Under the pieces are notes generated by a model. It saw only the letters and a program-made list of their open reading frames with translations. It made no database searches and was not told the DNA's origin. A program made the translations under genes and the position numbers. Of a DNA stretch of 58,550 nucleotides, positions 1-7,335 are shown one piece after another (positions within the stretch are counted from its first letter, which is position 1; every line of letters starts with the position of its first letter). The DNA is from Oscillibacter sp. ER4. GTDB taxonomy: Bacteria > Bacillota > Clostridia > Oscillospirales > Oscillospiraceae. The stretch is taken from NCBI RefSeq assembly GCF_000765235.1, contig NZ_JPJG01000008.1, positions 1-58,550 of the forward strand, in the 5' to 3' direction.

Positions 1-1007
1 TTGATGGTGGGGGTATTGACACCGTAGGTCAGGTCGGGGAAGGTGGTCTTTTCGGAAGTGGTGTTACCGCCATCCAGATTATACGTCACCGTATACTTGC
101 TTTTCTCCCACTGCGCCGTCAGGGTCACATTTGCGGCGGGCATGGTGAACTTGCCCTCGCTAATTGCAGGAGCATCGACAGCGTCGTTGTTCATGGAAGG
201 TGTCCAGCCGATGAACTTATAGCCTTCGCGCGTAGGCACACTGTTCGTCACAACAACGTCAGCGCCCTGCGGATAGTACAACTTCTCAGGGCCATTACCA
301 TTGTTGGGCCAAGAGGCATTGTCACCAATTGCATATTCAACAGAGTAGCCGTTAACGGTAGCCGTCTTGTGCGACGTCACGACCTTGGTCTCGGTTCCGA
401 TTCCATCTTCCGACTTCACCTCTACCTCTACTCTGGCAGCATGGGTTTCAGGCGTGTCGGCGTTGGTCGGGATGTTCGCACTGGTGTAACCATCGCCGCT
501 GGGCTTCACCTTGATCTCGATGACCAGAGTTTCTTCGGCATCGCCGATGCCCTTATAGTGCGCAGAGAAATCATAATTCGTGACCGTCACGGTCTTGCCG
601 TTGGGGGTAGCCACCGCTTTGACTGCATCCGCGATCTCCTTCTCACGGCCGTTCGCATCGATCGCGTAGATCTTCACGTCGTCCGCAGTACCGGCAAAGG
701 TGAAGTAGTCGGACAGCGTGTCGGTGATCACGGTATCGCCGTTCAGTTTATCATTGTCCGGCTCGGGGACCGTGGTGGAGATATCCTTGAAGATTTTTTT
801 CAGCGACGAAGCGTTAGACGCTGTCAGGTAGTAGTTAGAAGAAGTCCCAGTGAAATTCTCGGTGATCTTATACGTAATTTTGTAGTGGAGAATGCCGAGA
901 CCTCTTGTATCACGATCTAAACCAATCGAATCTGCATTCGGATAATTACTGGAAACCAGATTCAAGAAACGATTACCGGCAGGTCGATCGGTTTCCGAAA
1001 ATCCGTA
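1..1007 (-). pseudogene. Out-of-frame C-terminal part of VWA surface protein (partial at window edge)
   Basis: This stretch is open on the minus strand from about 1007 to the left edge, but has no start codon and lies in a different frame from the VWA gene beside it. It first reads NRFLNLVSSNYPNADS, which is how the end of a Firmicutes VWA domain usually reads. It then encodes a beta-rich stalk region, followed by EGYKFIGWTPS, FTMPAANVTLTAQWE and YTVTYNLDGG, the hallmarks of Listeria-Bacteroides (Flg_new/InlB-type) repeats found in wall-attached proteins. One extra T in the coding-strand T-run (positions 998-1001) would join it to the upstream half. The true C-terminus and any sorting signal are off the window. 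Confidence 0.7.
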
Positions 1008-1843
1008 CCCGGGAACAGACCCCATGTGTCCTTCATCCACTTTGAATCTATCGTACCATCGCTATTTACATCGAAGTCTCTTGCGCCATACATTTCATCC
1101 GGATCTGCACCATTGAAGATACCAACGGTATAAATGGTGACGCCGCTGTCCTTCATGCTCTTCGCCGCCGAAATAGCGGTATTGGCAACATCTGTATCGA
1201 AAAAGTCGGACGTTGTCGGCACACCGTCGGTAAAGACGATCACGGTTTTCAGGCGGCCTGCACCAGCTTCGGAGTTGTTCATCAGCGTCCGTGCCGTCTC
1301 CATACCTTCCCCGACGTTTGTTGCGCCGGAGGGATTTTTCGGCAAATTGCTAATCTTTCTGGTGAGTGCATCTGCACCATCACTGTTCACGGGAGTCCAG
1401 TTTACCAGCGTTTTCGCATTATCGTCAAAGGTCACGATCGCCATGTGGTGGTTAGCATCGTCGCTGTACTTGGCTGCCACCTCGCCGATAAAGCTGTTGA
1501 CCGCTTCCTTCATCGCATACTGGCGGCGAGCTTTATTGTTATTTGTGGAATTGCCATTAAAATCATCTGCCATCGAGCCGGACTGGTCCAGCACCAGCAC
1601 GATATCCATCGGCACGGCCTCGGTCGTGGTCGTCGTTTTGCCCGTTGCCTGCGCGGTCATCCGAATGGTGTAGTTGCCATTCGCATCCGGCCCGTCTGCG
1701 GTCTTGGTAAAGTTCATGCCGGAGCCGCTGTCCGTCGTCGGATCGCCCTCTGCCGCCAGTACGTTCAGCGGCAATAGCGACAGCGTCATCACGAGGACCA
1801 GGACCCAGGTGAGAAGGCGCTTGCCAACTTTCTTCTCAGACAT
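962..1843 (-). CDS. VWA-domain surface protein, N-terminal part, ends at a frameshift
   Basis: The start is the ATG at 1843, because AGGAGG lies 7-8 bases upstream. An earlier in-frame ATG would sit inside the riboswitch leader. The protein opens with a positively charged, hydrophobic signal peptide (GKRLLTWVLVLVMTLSLLP) ending near NVLAA. The VWA domain carries the metal-ion-dependent adhesion motif DQSGSM, plus VFTDGVPTT and VGIFNGADPDEMYGA. The reading frame stops early at 962, whereas the next frame continues the domain without a break. The full gene is probably a large secreted or wall-anchored adhesin. It is either inactivated, phase-variable at a short homopolymer, or affected by a one-base sequence error. 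Confidence 0.8.
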   Translation of the reverse strand: MSEKKVGKRLLTWVLVLVMTLSLLPLNVLAAEGDPTTDSGSGMNFTKTADGPDANGNYTIRMTAQATGKTTTTTEAVPMDIVLVLDQSGSMADDFNGNSTNNNKARRQYAMKEAVNSFIGEVAAKYSDDANHHMAIVTFDDNAKTLVNWTPVNSDGADALTRKISNLPKNPSGATNVGEGMETARTLMNNSEAGAGRLKTVIVFTDGVPTTSDFFDTDVANTAISAAKSMKDSGVTIYTVGIFNGADPDEMYGARDFDVNSDGTIDSKWMKDTWGLFPGTDFRKPIDLPVIVS

Positions 1844-1849
1844 AAAAAA

Positions 1850-1889
1850 TCCTCCTTCTTCTGCCTGTACGGCGCGAAGAAGGGGGAGG
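1850..1889 (-). promoter_or_regulatory. Possible Shine-Dalgarno-masking hairpin
   Basis: On the minus strand a C-rich segment (1876-1889, CCTCCCCCTTCTTC) is complementary to GAAGAAGGAGGA (1850-1861), which contains the ribosome binding site of the VWA gene. The loop is 14 nt. It sits directly 3' of the riboswitch aptamer and could be its expression platform acting on translation. The switching partner is not proven. Confidence 0.45.
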
Positions 1890-1900
1890 TAATCTGCATT

Positions 1901-1978
1901 TGGCAACCGGCTGCCGTGCGGCGCGAGCGCCGTTTAGGTCCGGGGCTTTGCGACACAGGCTTTCGCCTGCTGTGCCTT
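1901..1978 (-). promoter_or_regulatory. Cyclic-di-GMP-I (GEMM-I) riboswitch upstream of VWA gene
   Basis: The minus strand reads a GC stem capped by a GAAA tetraloop (CAGGC-GAAA-GCCTG), then TCGCAAAGCC, then CCGGACCTAAAC, which carries the tetraloop receptor. A second hairpin (GGCGC/GCGCC) and the closing GGCAGCCGGTTGCC follow. Order and wording match the class I c-di-GMP aptamer, as in the Vibrio Vc2 RNA. It lies between the promoter at 2044-2071 and the VWA start codon. Confidence 0.85.
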
Positions 1979-2043
1979 TTTCTGTACAGTTGCTCTTCTG
2001 CGAGCCGCACAGATATTTGTGTTTGCCAATATTTTATGTTCAC

Positions 2044-2071
2044 AGTATACCAGATTTGCCCAAAAATGCAA
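2044..2071 (-). promoter_or_regulatory. SigA-type promoter for riboswitch-VWA transcript
   Basis: TTGCAT, 16 bp, TATACT on the minus strand. Transcription would start near 2037 and run straight into the c-di-GMP aptamer. Confidence 0.65.
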
Positions 2072-2121
2072 GGAAATTCTCAAAAAATACATAAGATATT
2101 AACAGAACTAATACTGCACAG

Positions 2122-2154
2122 AAAAAAACGGCGGCAGGAAATACCTGCCGCCGT
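2122..2154 (-). terminator. Intrinsic terminator after transglutaminase-like gene
   Basis: On the minus strand an 11-bp GC-rich stem (ACGGCGGCAGG/CCTGCCGCCGT) with a five-base loop is followed by a run of T. It lies just after the stop codon at 2176. Confidence 0.9.
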
Positions 2155-2175
2155 ACTTCGACGAATTGTGATATT

Positions 2176-3012
2176 TTACGCCACCGTGGACACGGCGAGC
2201 GTATCGCTCTGCTGGGAGTAGGTCAGGGGGGAGACGCAGCCGGCGAAGGTGGTCTCGTTGATGACGCGCTTGGTGACGGCATAGGTCATGTCGATCTGGT
2301 ACCAGTTGCCGCTGACGCTGACCTTGTTCCAGGCGTGGTAGCTGCTGCCGGCGTAGCCCTTGGTGAGGGTGCAGGGGATGTTCTGGCTGCGGCACATGGC
2401 GGCGAAGAGGGACGCGAGGTCGTAGCAGATGCCCTTGTTGCTGTTCAGGGTGGCGGCGGTGTCGGGGATGTACTTGCTGACCTTGCCGGAGGTGATGTCG
2501 CTCGCGAGCTTGGTGTCGTAGGTGTAGTGACCGGCGATGTAGTTGTAGATCGCGGTGACCTTGTCCATATCGGTCTTGGCGTCCTTGCAGAGCGCGGCGG
2601 CCTTCTTGCACACATCGTCACCGGAGGTGAACTGCACGTCGGTCGTGGCGATGAGGTAAGGGGCGTAGGCGTTTTCAATCTTGGCGTTGACGCGCTTGCT
2701 GGTCACGACGCGGTAGGTCGTGCCGGAGATGTTCTCGCAGAGGGAGATGGTGTAGGTGCCGTCGCCCTGCTCGGGGGAGAAGACGGCGTCCTTGCCGCTC
2801 GGGCAGTTTTTGTAAGACGTCTTTTCGTTACCGTACTGGATGCCGACCTTCAATTTGGCATTGGAGGTGTAGTTGACGGTGACGAAACCATACTTGGCAT
2901 TCGTGGTGTCAATGGTGGTGCCATTGGCAGCGCTGGCGTTCACAACCGTGAACATGGACATGACAATAAGCACTGCGAGCATAGCGCAGGCATGACGAAA
3001 CAGCCGTTTCAT
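2176..3012 (-). CDS. Secreted transglutaminase-like domain protein
   Basis: This 278-residue protein starts at the ATG at 3012, preceded by AAAGGAG. An N-terminal signal peptide (roughly residues 1-29, hydrophobic core MLAVLIVMSMFTVV, end ASAA) directs export. The C-terminal half is a transglutaminase/protease-like core with the catalytic triad in order: Cys in NKGICYDLASL (about residue 196), His in SSYHAWNKV (about 226) and Asp in WYQIDMTYA (about 241). Such domains either crosslink or cleave surface proteins, and the substrate cannot be told here. It lies behind its own c-di-GMP-I riboswitch, parallel to the neighbouring VWA gene, so both are probably set by the same second messenger. Confidence 0.85.
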   Translation of the reverse strand: MKRLFRHACAMLAVLIVMSMFTVVNASAANGTTIDTTNAKYGFVTVNYTSNAKLKVGIQYGNEKTSYKNCPSGKDAVFSPEQGDGTYTISLCENISGTTYRVVTSKRVNAKIENAYAPYLIATTDVQFTSGDDVCKKAAALCKDAKTDMDKVTAIYNYIAGHYTYDTKLASDITSGKVSKYIPDTAATLNSNKGICYDLASLFAAMCRSQNIPCTLTKGYAGSSYHAWNKVSVSGNWYQIDMTYAVTKRVINETTFAGCVSPLTYSQQSDTLAVSTVA

Positions 3013-3027
3013 ACGTCGATCTCCTTT

Positions 3028-3106
3028 CGGTAACTGGCTGCCAGCCCTGTTACTAGGGGTAAGGCCCTATAGCTTTGCGTCGCCGGTTTTCACCGGGTTT
3101 GCTATT
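3028..3106 (-). promoter_or_regulatory. Cyclic-di-GMP-I (GEMM-I) riboswitch upstream of transglutaminase-like gene
   Basis: The minus strand carries AGCAAACC, a stem with GNRA cap (CCGGT-GAAA-ACCGG), then GACGCAAAGC, TATAGGGCCTTACCCC and the closing GGGCTGGCAGCC-AGTTACCGA. These are the conserved blocks of the class I c-di-GMP aptamer in the right order. The 3' strand ends only a few bases before the AAAGGAG ribosome site of the gene at 3012. That suggests direct control of translation initiation. Confidence 0.92.
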
Positions 3107-3158
3107 ATCGTTTGAGATGCGGTCGAAGCGGCTGCACCTACTCTTTTTTACGGCTCAC

Positions 3159-3187
3159 ACTATATACGCGTTCTTAACGTTTGTTAA
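3159..3187 (-). promoter_or_regulatory. SigA-type promoter for riboswitch-transglutaminase transcript
   Basis: TTAACA, 17 bp, TATAGT on the minus strand, about 50 bp before the aptamer. Confidence 0.65.
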
Positions 3188-3221
3188 CAGATAATTTGCG
3201 CTTTTTCGACAAAAAACAGGC

Positions 3222-3247
3222 AAAAAAGAGCGCGAAAATCGCGCTCC
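3222..3247 (-). terminator. Intrinsic terminator of prfC
   Basis: GAGCGCG-ATTTT-CGCGCTC followed by TTTTTT on the minus strand, about 30 bases after the prfC stop codon. Confidence 0.9.
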
Positions 3248-3277
3248 TTTTGATGTTTTTGCAATTTTCGGGCAAAA

Positions 3278-4858
3278 TCACACGCTGAGCCAGTCGTCGA
3301 GGATAAGACCCTCGTTGTGCTTGGTGAGAAAGCCCACGCTCCACTCGCCGCCGAAGGCGATGAGCTTGCGCCCCTTGAAGTCCTCGAGCACGCGGGAGCC
3401 CGAGCAGAGCATCAGGTCCTTCACGTCGCATGGGCACTCGCGGATCAGGCGCAGGTGCTCGTAGGGGAGGCCGCTCATGCGCAGGTCCACGCCGTACTCG
3501 TTTTTCATGCGGTACTCGAACACGTCGAACTGCAGCGTGCCGACCACGCCGACGACCACGTCCTCAAAGCCGCTGTCGGGGATTTTGAAGATCTGGATGG
3601 CGCCCTCCTGCGCGATCTGCTCCACGCCCTTGACGAACTGCTTGCGCTTCATCGTGTCCTTGGGTGAGACGAGCATGAAGTGCTCGGGCTCGAACGTCGG
3701 GATGCCGGAGAAGCGGAACTTTTTGCCGGGCATCGTGATCGTGTCGCCGATCGAGAAGATACCGGGATCAAACACGCCGATGATGTCGCCCGCGTAGGCC
3801 TCGTCGACGATCTCGCGCTCGGCGGCCATCATCGTCTGCGGCTGGGAAAGGCGCATCTTGCGGCCGGACTGGACGTGGAAATACTCGGTGTCACGCTCAA
3901 ACTTGCCCGAGCAGATGCGCATGAAGGCAAGGCGGTCACGGTGGGCCTTGTTCATATTGGCCTGGATCTTGAAGACGAAAGCCGAGAATTCGGGGGAGTA
4001 GACGTCCACCTCGCCCGCGTCGCTCACACGCGGCAGCGGCGGCGTGGTCATCTCTAAAAACGCGTTCAAAAACGGCTCGACGCCGAAGTTCGTCAGCGCG
4101 CTGCCGAAGAACACGGGGGAGAGCTTACCGTGGCGCACGGCGTCGAGGTCAAAGTCACGGCCTGCGCCGAGCAGCTCGACCTCTTCGGCGAGTGTGTCGC
4201 GGCGGGCCTGACCGATCAGGTCGACGAGCGCGGGATCATCGAGCTCGATTTCCGTGATGCCCGCCTTTTTGGCGTGGCCCGCGTCGGTGAAGTGCAGGAT
4301 GCAGCGCTTATCGCGGTCGTACACACCGGCAAACTCCTTGCCGCAGCCAATCGGCCAGTTGACGGGATAGGTGTCGATGCCCAGCTCGCGCTCGACCTCC
4401 TCGCAGAGCTCGAGCGGGTCGCGCGTCTCGCGGTCCATTTTATTGATAAAGGTAAAGATGGGGATATTGCGCAGGGCACAGACCTTGAAGAGCTTGCGCG
4501 TCTGCGGCTCGACGCCCTTTGCGCCGTCAATGACCATGACGGCGCTGTCCGCGGCCATCAGCGTGCGGTACGTGTCCTCAGAGAAGTCCTGATGTCCCGG
4601 CGTGTCGAGAATGTTGATGCAGTAGCCGCCGTGCTGGAACTGCATGACCGACGACGTGACCGAAATGCCGCGCTGCTTTTCGATTTCCATCCAGTCGGAT
4701 TTTGCCGCGCGCTCGCGCTTGCCCTTGACCTCGCCCGCCTGGGCGATTGCTCCGCCGTAGAGCAGAAACTTTTCCGTCAGCGTGGTTTTACCGGCGTCCG
4801 GGTGCGAAATGATCGCAAACGTCCGGCGGCGGGAGATCTCTTCCTGTAAAGTGGCCAT
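3278..4858 (-). CDS. prfC: Peptide chain release factor 3
   Basis: This 526-residue protein has the usual RF3 length. It is a translational GTPase that removes RF1/RF2 from the ribosome after peptide release. The GTPase motifs are intact: G1 SHPDAGKTT, G2 RGISVTSS, G3 DTPGHQDF and G4 NKMD. Downstream it keeps the RF3-type domains II and III (for example GTLQFDVFEYRMKNEYGV). The start at 4858 follows AGGAGG closely. It is a single-gene unit with its own promoter and terminator. Confidence 0.97.
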   Translation of the reverse strand: MATLQEEISRRRTFAIISHPDAGKTTLTEKFLLYGGAIAQAGEVKGKRERAAKSDWMEIEKQRGISVTSSVMQFQHGGYCINILDTPGHQDFSEDTYRTLMAADSAVMVIDGAKGVEPQTRKLFKVCALRNIPIFTFINKMDRETRDPLELCEEVERELGIDTYPVNWPIGCGKEFAGVYDRDKRCILHFTDAGHAKKAGITEIELDDPALVDLIGQARRDTLAEEVELLGAGRDFDLDAVRHGKLSPVFFGSALTNFGVEPFLNAFLEMTTPPLPRVSDAGEVDVYSPEFSAFVFKIQANMNKAHRDRLAFMRICSGKFERDTEYFHVQSGRKMRLSQPQTMMAAEREIVDEAYAGDIIGVFDPGIFSIGDTITMPGKKFRFSGIPTFEPEHFMLVSPKDTMKRKQFVKGVEQIAQEGAIQIFKIPDSGFEDVVVGVVGTLQFDVFEYRMKNEYGVDLRMSGLPYEHLRLIRECPCDVKDLMLCSGSRVLEDFKGRKLIAFGGEWSVGFLTKHNEGLILDDWLSV

Positions 4859-4891
4859 GACTGCCTCCTGAAAAATACGATTTACCGGGCA

Positions 4892-4920
4892 AGTGTATCA
4901 CAGCCCCCCGCATTTTGCAA
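4892..4920 (-). promoter_or_regulatory. Probable prfC promoter
   Basis: TTGCAA, 17 bp, TACACT on the minus strand, about 35 bp before the prfC start codon. Confidence 0.5.
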
Positions 4921-4940
4921 CAGAATCCTAAAATCTATGC

Positions 4941-4969
4941 TTGACAAAGCGAAAAATGTCTGGTATAGT
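4941..4969 (+). promoter_or_regulatory. Promoter of tRNA-Gly
   Basis: TTGACA, 17 bp, TATAGT, 12 bp before the mature tRNA 5' end. The near-consensus boxes suit a stable RNA gene. Confidence 0.8.
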
Positions 4970-4981
4970 AAATCTTGTTCC

Positions 4982-5057
4982 GCGGGCGTAGCTCATCTGG
5001 TAGAGCGCCACCTTGCCAAGGTGGAGGTAGCGAGTTCGAGCCTCGTCGCCCGCTCCA
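4982..5057 (+). tRNA. tRNA-Gly (GCC anticodon)
   Basis: A 76-nt cloverleaf with acceptor stem GCGGGCG/CGCCCGC, D-arm GCTC...GAGC, anticodon stem CCACC/GGTGG around TTGCCAA (anticodon GCC) and T-arm with GTTCGAGCC. The discriminator is T and the CCA end is encoded. A promoter lies upstream and a hairpin terminator directly after. Confidence 0.96.
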
Positions 5058-5062
5058 AAAAA

Positions 5063-5096
5063 TAAAGGCATGATGTAAGTCATGCCTTTATTTTTT
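5063..5096 (+). terminator. Terminator after tRNA-Gly
   Basis: AAAGGCATGA/TCATGCCTTT stem followed by ATTTTTT, starting a few bases after the tRNA CCA end. Confidence 0.85.
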
Positions 5097-5204
5097 GGAA
5101 ATGAAGCGGGCAGAGGGTCGAACAGGGCGCGAGCGAAGCGAGAAAACGCCCCGGTGGGGCGTTTGTCGCCCGCTGTGCGTGTCGCGGCACGGCAGTGCTG
5201 CGAG

Positions 5205-5222
5205 CGAGCCTCGTCGCCCGCT
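5205..5222 (+). repeat. Duplicate of the tRNA-Gly 3' end
   Basis: GAGCCTCGTCGCCCGCTC is identical to tRNA positions 5038-5055, 167 bp downstream of the original. It is again followed within a few bases by a hairpin terminator. A shorter echo (GTCGCCCGCT) lies at 5165-5174. It is a remnant of tRNA duplication or an old integration scar; there is no complete second tRNA. Confidence 0.7.
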
Positions 5223-5225
5223 CTC

Positions 5226-5263
5226 AAAAAAGAGGTCACAACGTAAGTTGTGACCTCTTTTTT
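5226..5263 (+). terminator. Second hairpin terminator behind the tRNA fragment
   Basis: AAAAAAGAGGTCACAAC and GTTGTGACCTCTTTTTT arms around GTAA. The symmetric A/T flanks make it usable on both strands. Confidence 0.75.
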
Positions 5264-5389
5264 GGGATTCCTGTGAGAAATTAAAATGCTCGGGCGAAGT
5301 GAATTCGCCTTCCGCCAAGGTTTTGCTGCGCAAAACGCTTGTACGGCGCAAAAGCGTTGTTTTTTGCTTCGGTAGGCCAAATAGATACG

Positions 5390-5418
5390 GGACATCCGAA
5401 CTGGGTGTCCTGTTTTTT
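5390..5418 (+). terminator. Hairpin with T-run in the 5.26-5.5 kb gap
   Basis: GGACATCC-GAACT-GGGTGTCC then TGTTTTTT. The 5264-5441 stretch otherwise holds no gene I can support. Confidence 0.5.
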
Positions 5419-5441
5419 ATAAGAACGTTCCCTGTCAATGA

Positions 5442-5470
5442 TTGAAAACAGGTTTTTAATTTGCTATGAT
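5442..5470 (+). promoter_or_regulatory. Promoter of S41-like lipoprotein
   Basis: TTGAAA, 17 bp, TATGAT, about 30 bp before the GTG start codon. Confidence 0.65.
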
Positions 5471-5499
5471 ACCTTCACACTTTCCATAGGGGATAATTT

Positions 5500-7023
5500 G
5501 TGAAAAAAAGATTTGCTATATGCAGCACAATAGTTTTGCTGCTGCTTTTGTCAGCCTGCGGCGCACCGCAGGCGTTGGACTTTTCCTACGCTCCGGAAGG
5601 AGAAGAACTTTCTTCTTTGATGGTGGAGACTTCACAAACTCACCGTGCAGAACTGGAGCACGTTCCCTCTGCGGCTGATTTTGCCGATGCGATTTCGGAT
5701 GACCCCGCCTCGGCAGGGCTGCTGAGCGAGAGCGAGGTGGAGAGCCTTTTACGAGGTCATGCCGCGATGGAGACGGTGTCGAAGGAACAGGCGCAGTCTG
5801 ATGTTTCCCTGCTGTTCCGCACGCTGCAAAGCGCTTACGGCGCTTACGAATACTTTGGGCAGGAAAAGTTTGACGCAGCGGAGGACGCTGTGACACAATG
5901 GCTTTCCTCACAGGATGATGAGATTAAAGTTTCTGCGCTGGGAGAAAAACTGCAGGAATCTCTCGCATTCATGCTTGCGCACGACGCGCATGCCATGATT
6001 TATGAACCGGCGACGGAAGAGATCGAAGCGCAGGTGCGATATGAATACTTCTTTGCCGACAACTTCTATTTTTCAAAGGATGTCAACGGCAGCTATTATA
6101 TGATGAATGACGGGGAGAGGTGGACATTGAGTAGCTTCTCCGATGAACATGTCAGCGTGCAGCCGACGCTTCTGCAAGACGGACGCATTGTTTATCAGCC
6201 GACGCTTTTTGCGCTGCGGAAGGACGCCGTGCAGAGCAGTGTCACACTGAAAAATTCTTCTGGAAAAGCGAAAATCTATCGCCTTGACTGGACGGAGAGT
6301 CAGCCGCTTGATGTTGACCTCGGCACGCTGGATTACCGCCTGATACAGGAAGACGGTCTTACCTATGTTTCCCTCCGCAGCTTTGTTTCCAGCACATATG
6401 ATAATATGCTTGCACGCTATGCTCGGGAAGGGGCAAAAGCACGCGGGAGCAAAGCGGTGATCTATGACCTGCGCGGCAATGTTGGCGGCTCGGACAGTTG
6501 GCCGAGAAAGTGGATACAGAGTTTCCTTGGAACGCAGAACAGTATTGAGACCTCCATGCTGTATGCGCAGAAAAACAGCGCCCTTTTTGCTGCGGAAAAC
6601 AGCGAGAGCCTGCTGCCGGAAGATGAGGGAACTTGCTTTGCCCGTGAAGTCCACGGGACCTGGTATGAAAATGATATTCCGATCATCGTGTTGGTTGACG
6701 ATCATTGCGGCTCGTCCGGCGAGGGCGCGGTACAGCTTTTGAAAACGCTTGACAATGTGCTCGTTGTCGGCAGCAACACGGCGGGATACCAGCTCTGCGG
6801 AAATATCAGCACCTTTACATTGCCATATACCGGCATCGGTGTGCGCTTTGGGTCAACGCTTTTCCTCTATGGGGACGGAGAAAATGTCGATCACAGGGGC
6901 TATGCTCCGGATGTCTGGTGTGATCCGCAGGATGCGCTTGCTTCAGTGCTGGCACTGCTGAAAGAACAGGGGGTCGTCAGTGCAGATGCTTGCGAAACCG
7001 TGAGAGAAAAAATAGTGAAATGA
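5500..7023 (+). CDS. S41-family peptidase-like lipoprotein
   Basis: This 507-residue protein starts at GTG 5500 behind AGGGG. It has a lipoprotein signal with lipobox LSAC (Cys near residue 20), so it should be anchored on the outer face of the membrane. The C-terminal third has the tail-specific protease fold: AVIYDLRGNVGG, then VLVDDHCGSSGEGAV with the expected nucleophile Ser, then NTAGYQLCGNIS. No PDZ domain is obvious between the N-terminal region and the protease core, unlike CtpA-type enzymes. It is transcribed alone. Its substrate is unknown. Confidence 0.75.
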   Translation: MKKRFAICSTIVLLLLLSACGAPQALDFSYAPEGEELSSLMVETSQTHRAELEHVPSAADFADAISDDPASAGLLSESEVESLLRGHAAMETVSKEQAQSDVSLLFRTLQSAYGAYEYFGQEKFDAAEDAVTQWLSSQDDEIKVSALGEKLQESLAFMLAHDAHAMIYEPATEEIEAQVRYEYFFADNFYFSKDVNGSYYMMNDGERWTLSSFSDEHVSVQPTLLQDGRIVYQPTLFALRKDAVQSSVTLKNSSGKAKIYRLDWTESQPLDVDLGTLDYRLIQEDGLTYVSLRSFVSSTYDNMLARYAREGAKARGSKAVIYDLRGNVGGSDSWPRKWIQSFLGTQNSIETSMLYAQKNSALFAAENSESLLPEDEGTCFAREVHGTWYENDIPIIVLVDDHCGSSGEGAVQLLKTLDNVLVVGSNTAGYQLCGNISTFTLPYTGIGVRFGSTLFLYGDGENVDHRGYAPDVWCDPQDALASVLALLKEQGVVSADACETVREKIVK

Positions 7024-7198
7024 TGAATTTTTCGCTCATACAGGCAGAGCGGCAGCGGGTAATAGAAGCAACTCAAATCGTATAGCACCCACACTTGGCA
7101 GGTATTCGATTCCGCAGGCTGCGCAGATCTTCAAACTGCAAACTGCCAATGTCGGGGGTCGAGGGGAACTCCCCTCGCGTTCGCTTTGGGGGGTACAA

Positions 7199-7230
7199 GG
7201 GGGCATTCTCTCACGCGAGAGAATGCCCCC
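7199..7230. repeat. Perfect 14-bp hairpin repeat (copy 1 of the GGGGG..TTCTCTC family)
   Basis: GGGGGCATTCTCTC-ACGC-GAGAGAATGCCCCC is a perfect inverted repeat. It is preceded by another GC hairpin (GAGGGGA/TCCCCTC, about 7160-7177). Related hairpins with compensating base changes occur at 23769 and 26234. It lies in the 312-bp gap between the S41-like gene and the M32 gene; the rest of that gap shows no gene. Confidence 0.8.
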
Positions 7231-7335
7231 TCTTCTGCGCGGCCACAGGGGGAGAACCTCAGCGTCCCCCTTGCGCAGCAAGCCCCTTTCATGCTATGAT
7301 ATTTTCACAGAAAAAGAGAAAGTGAGGAGATCATC

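Noticed and set aside
5097-5225. A second tRNA gene after tRNA-Gly
   Set aside because: Only the last 18 bases of the tRNA recur. There is no D-arm, anticodon arm or full acceptor pairing.
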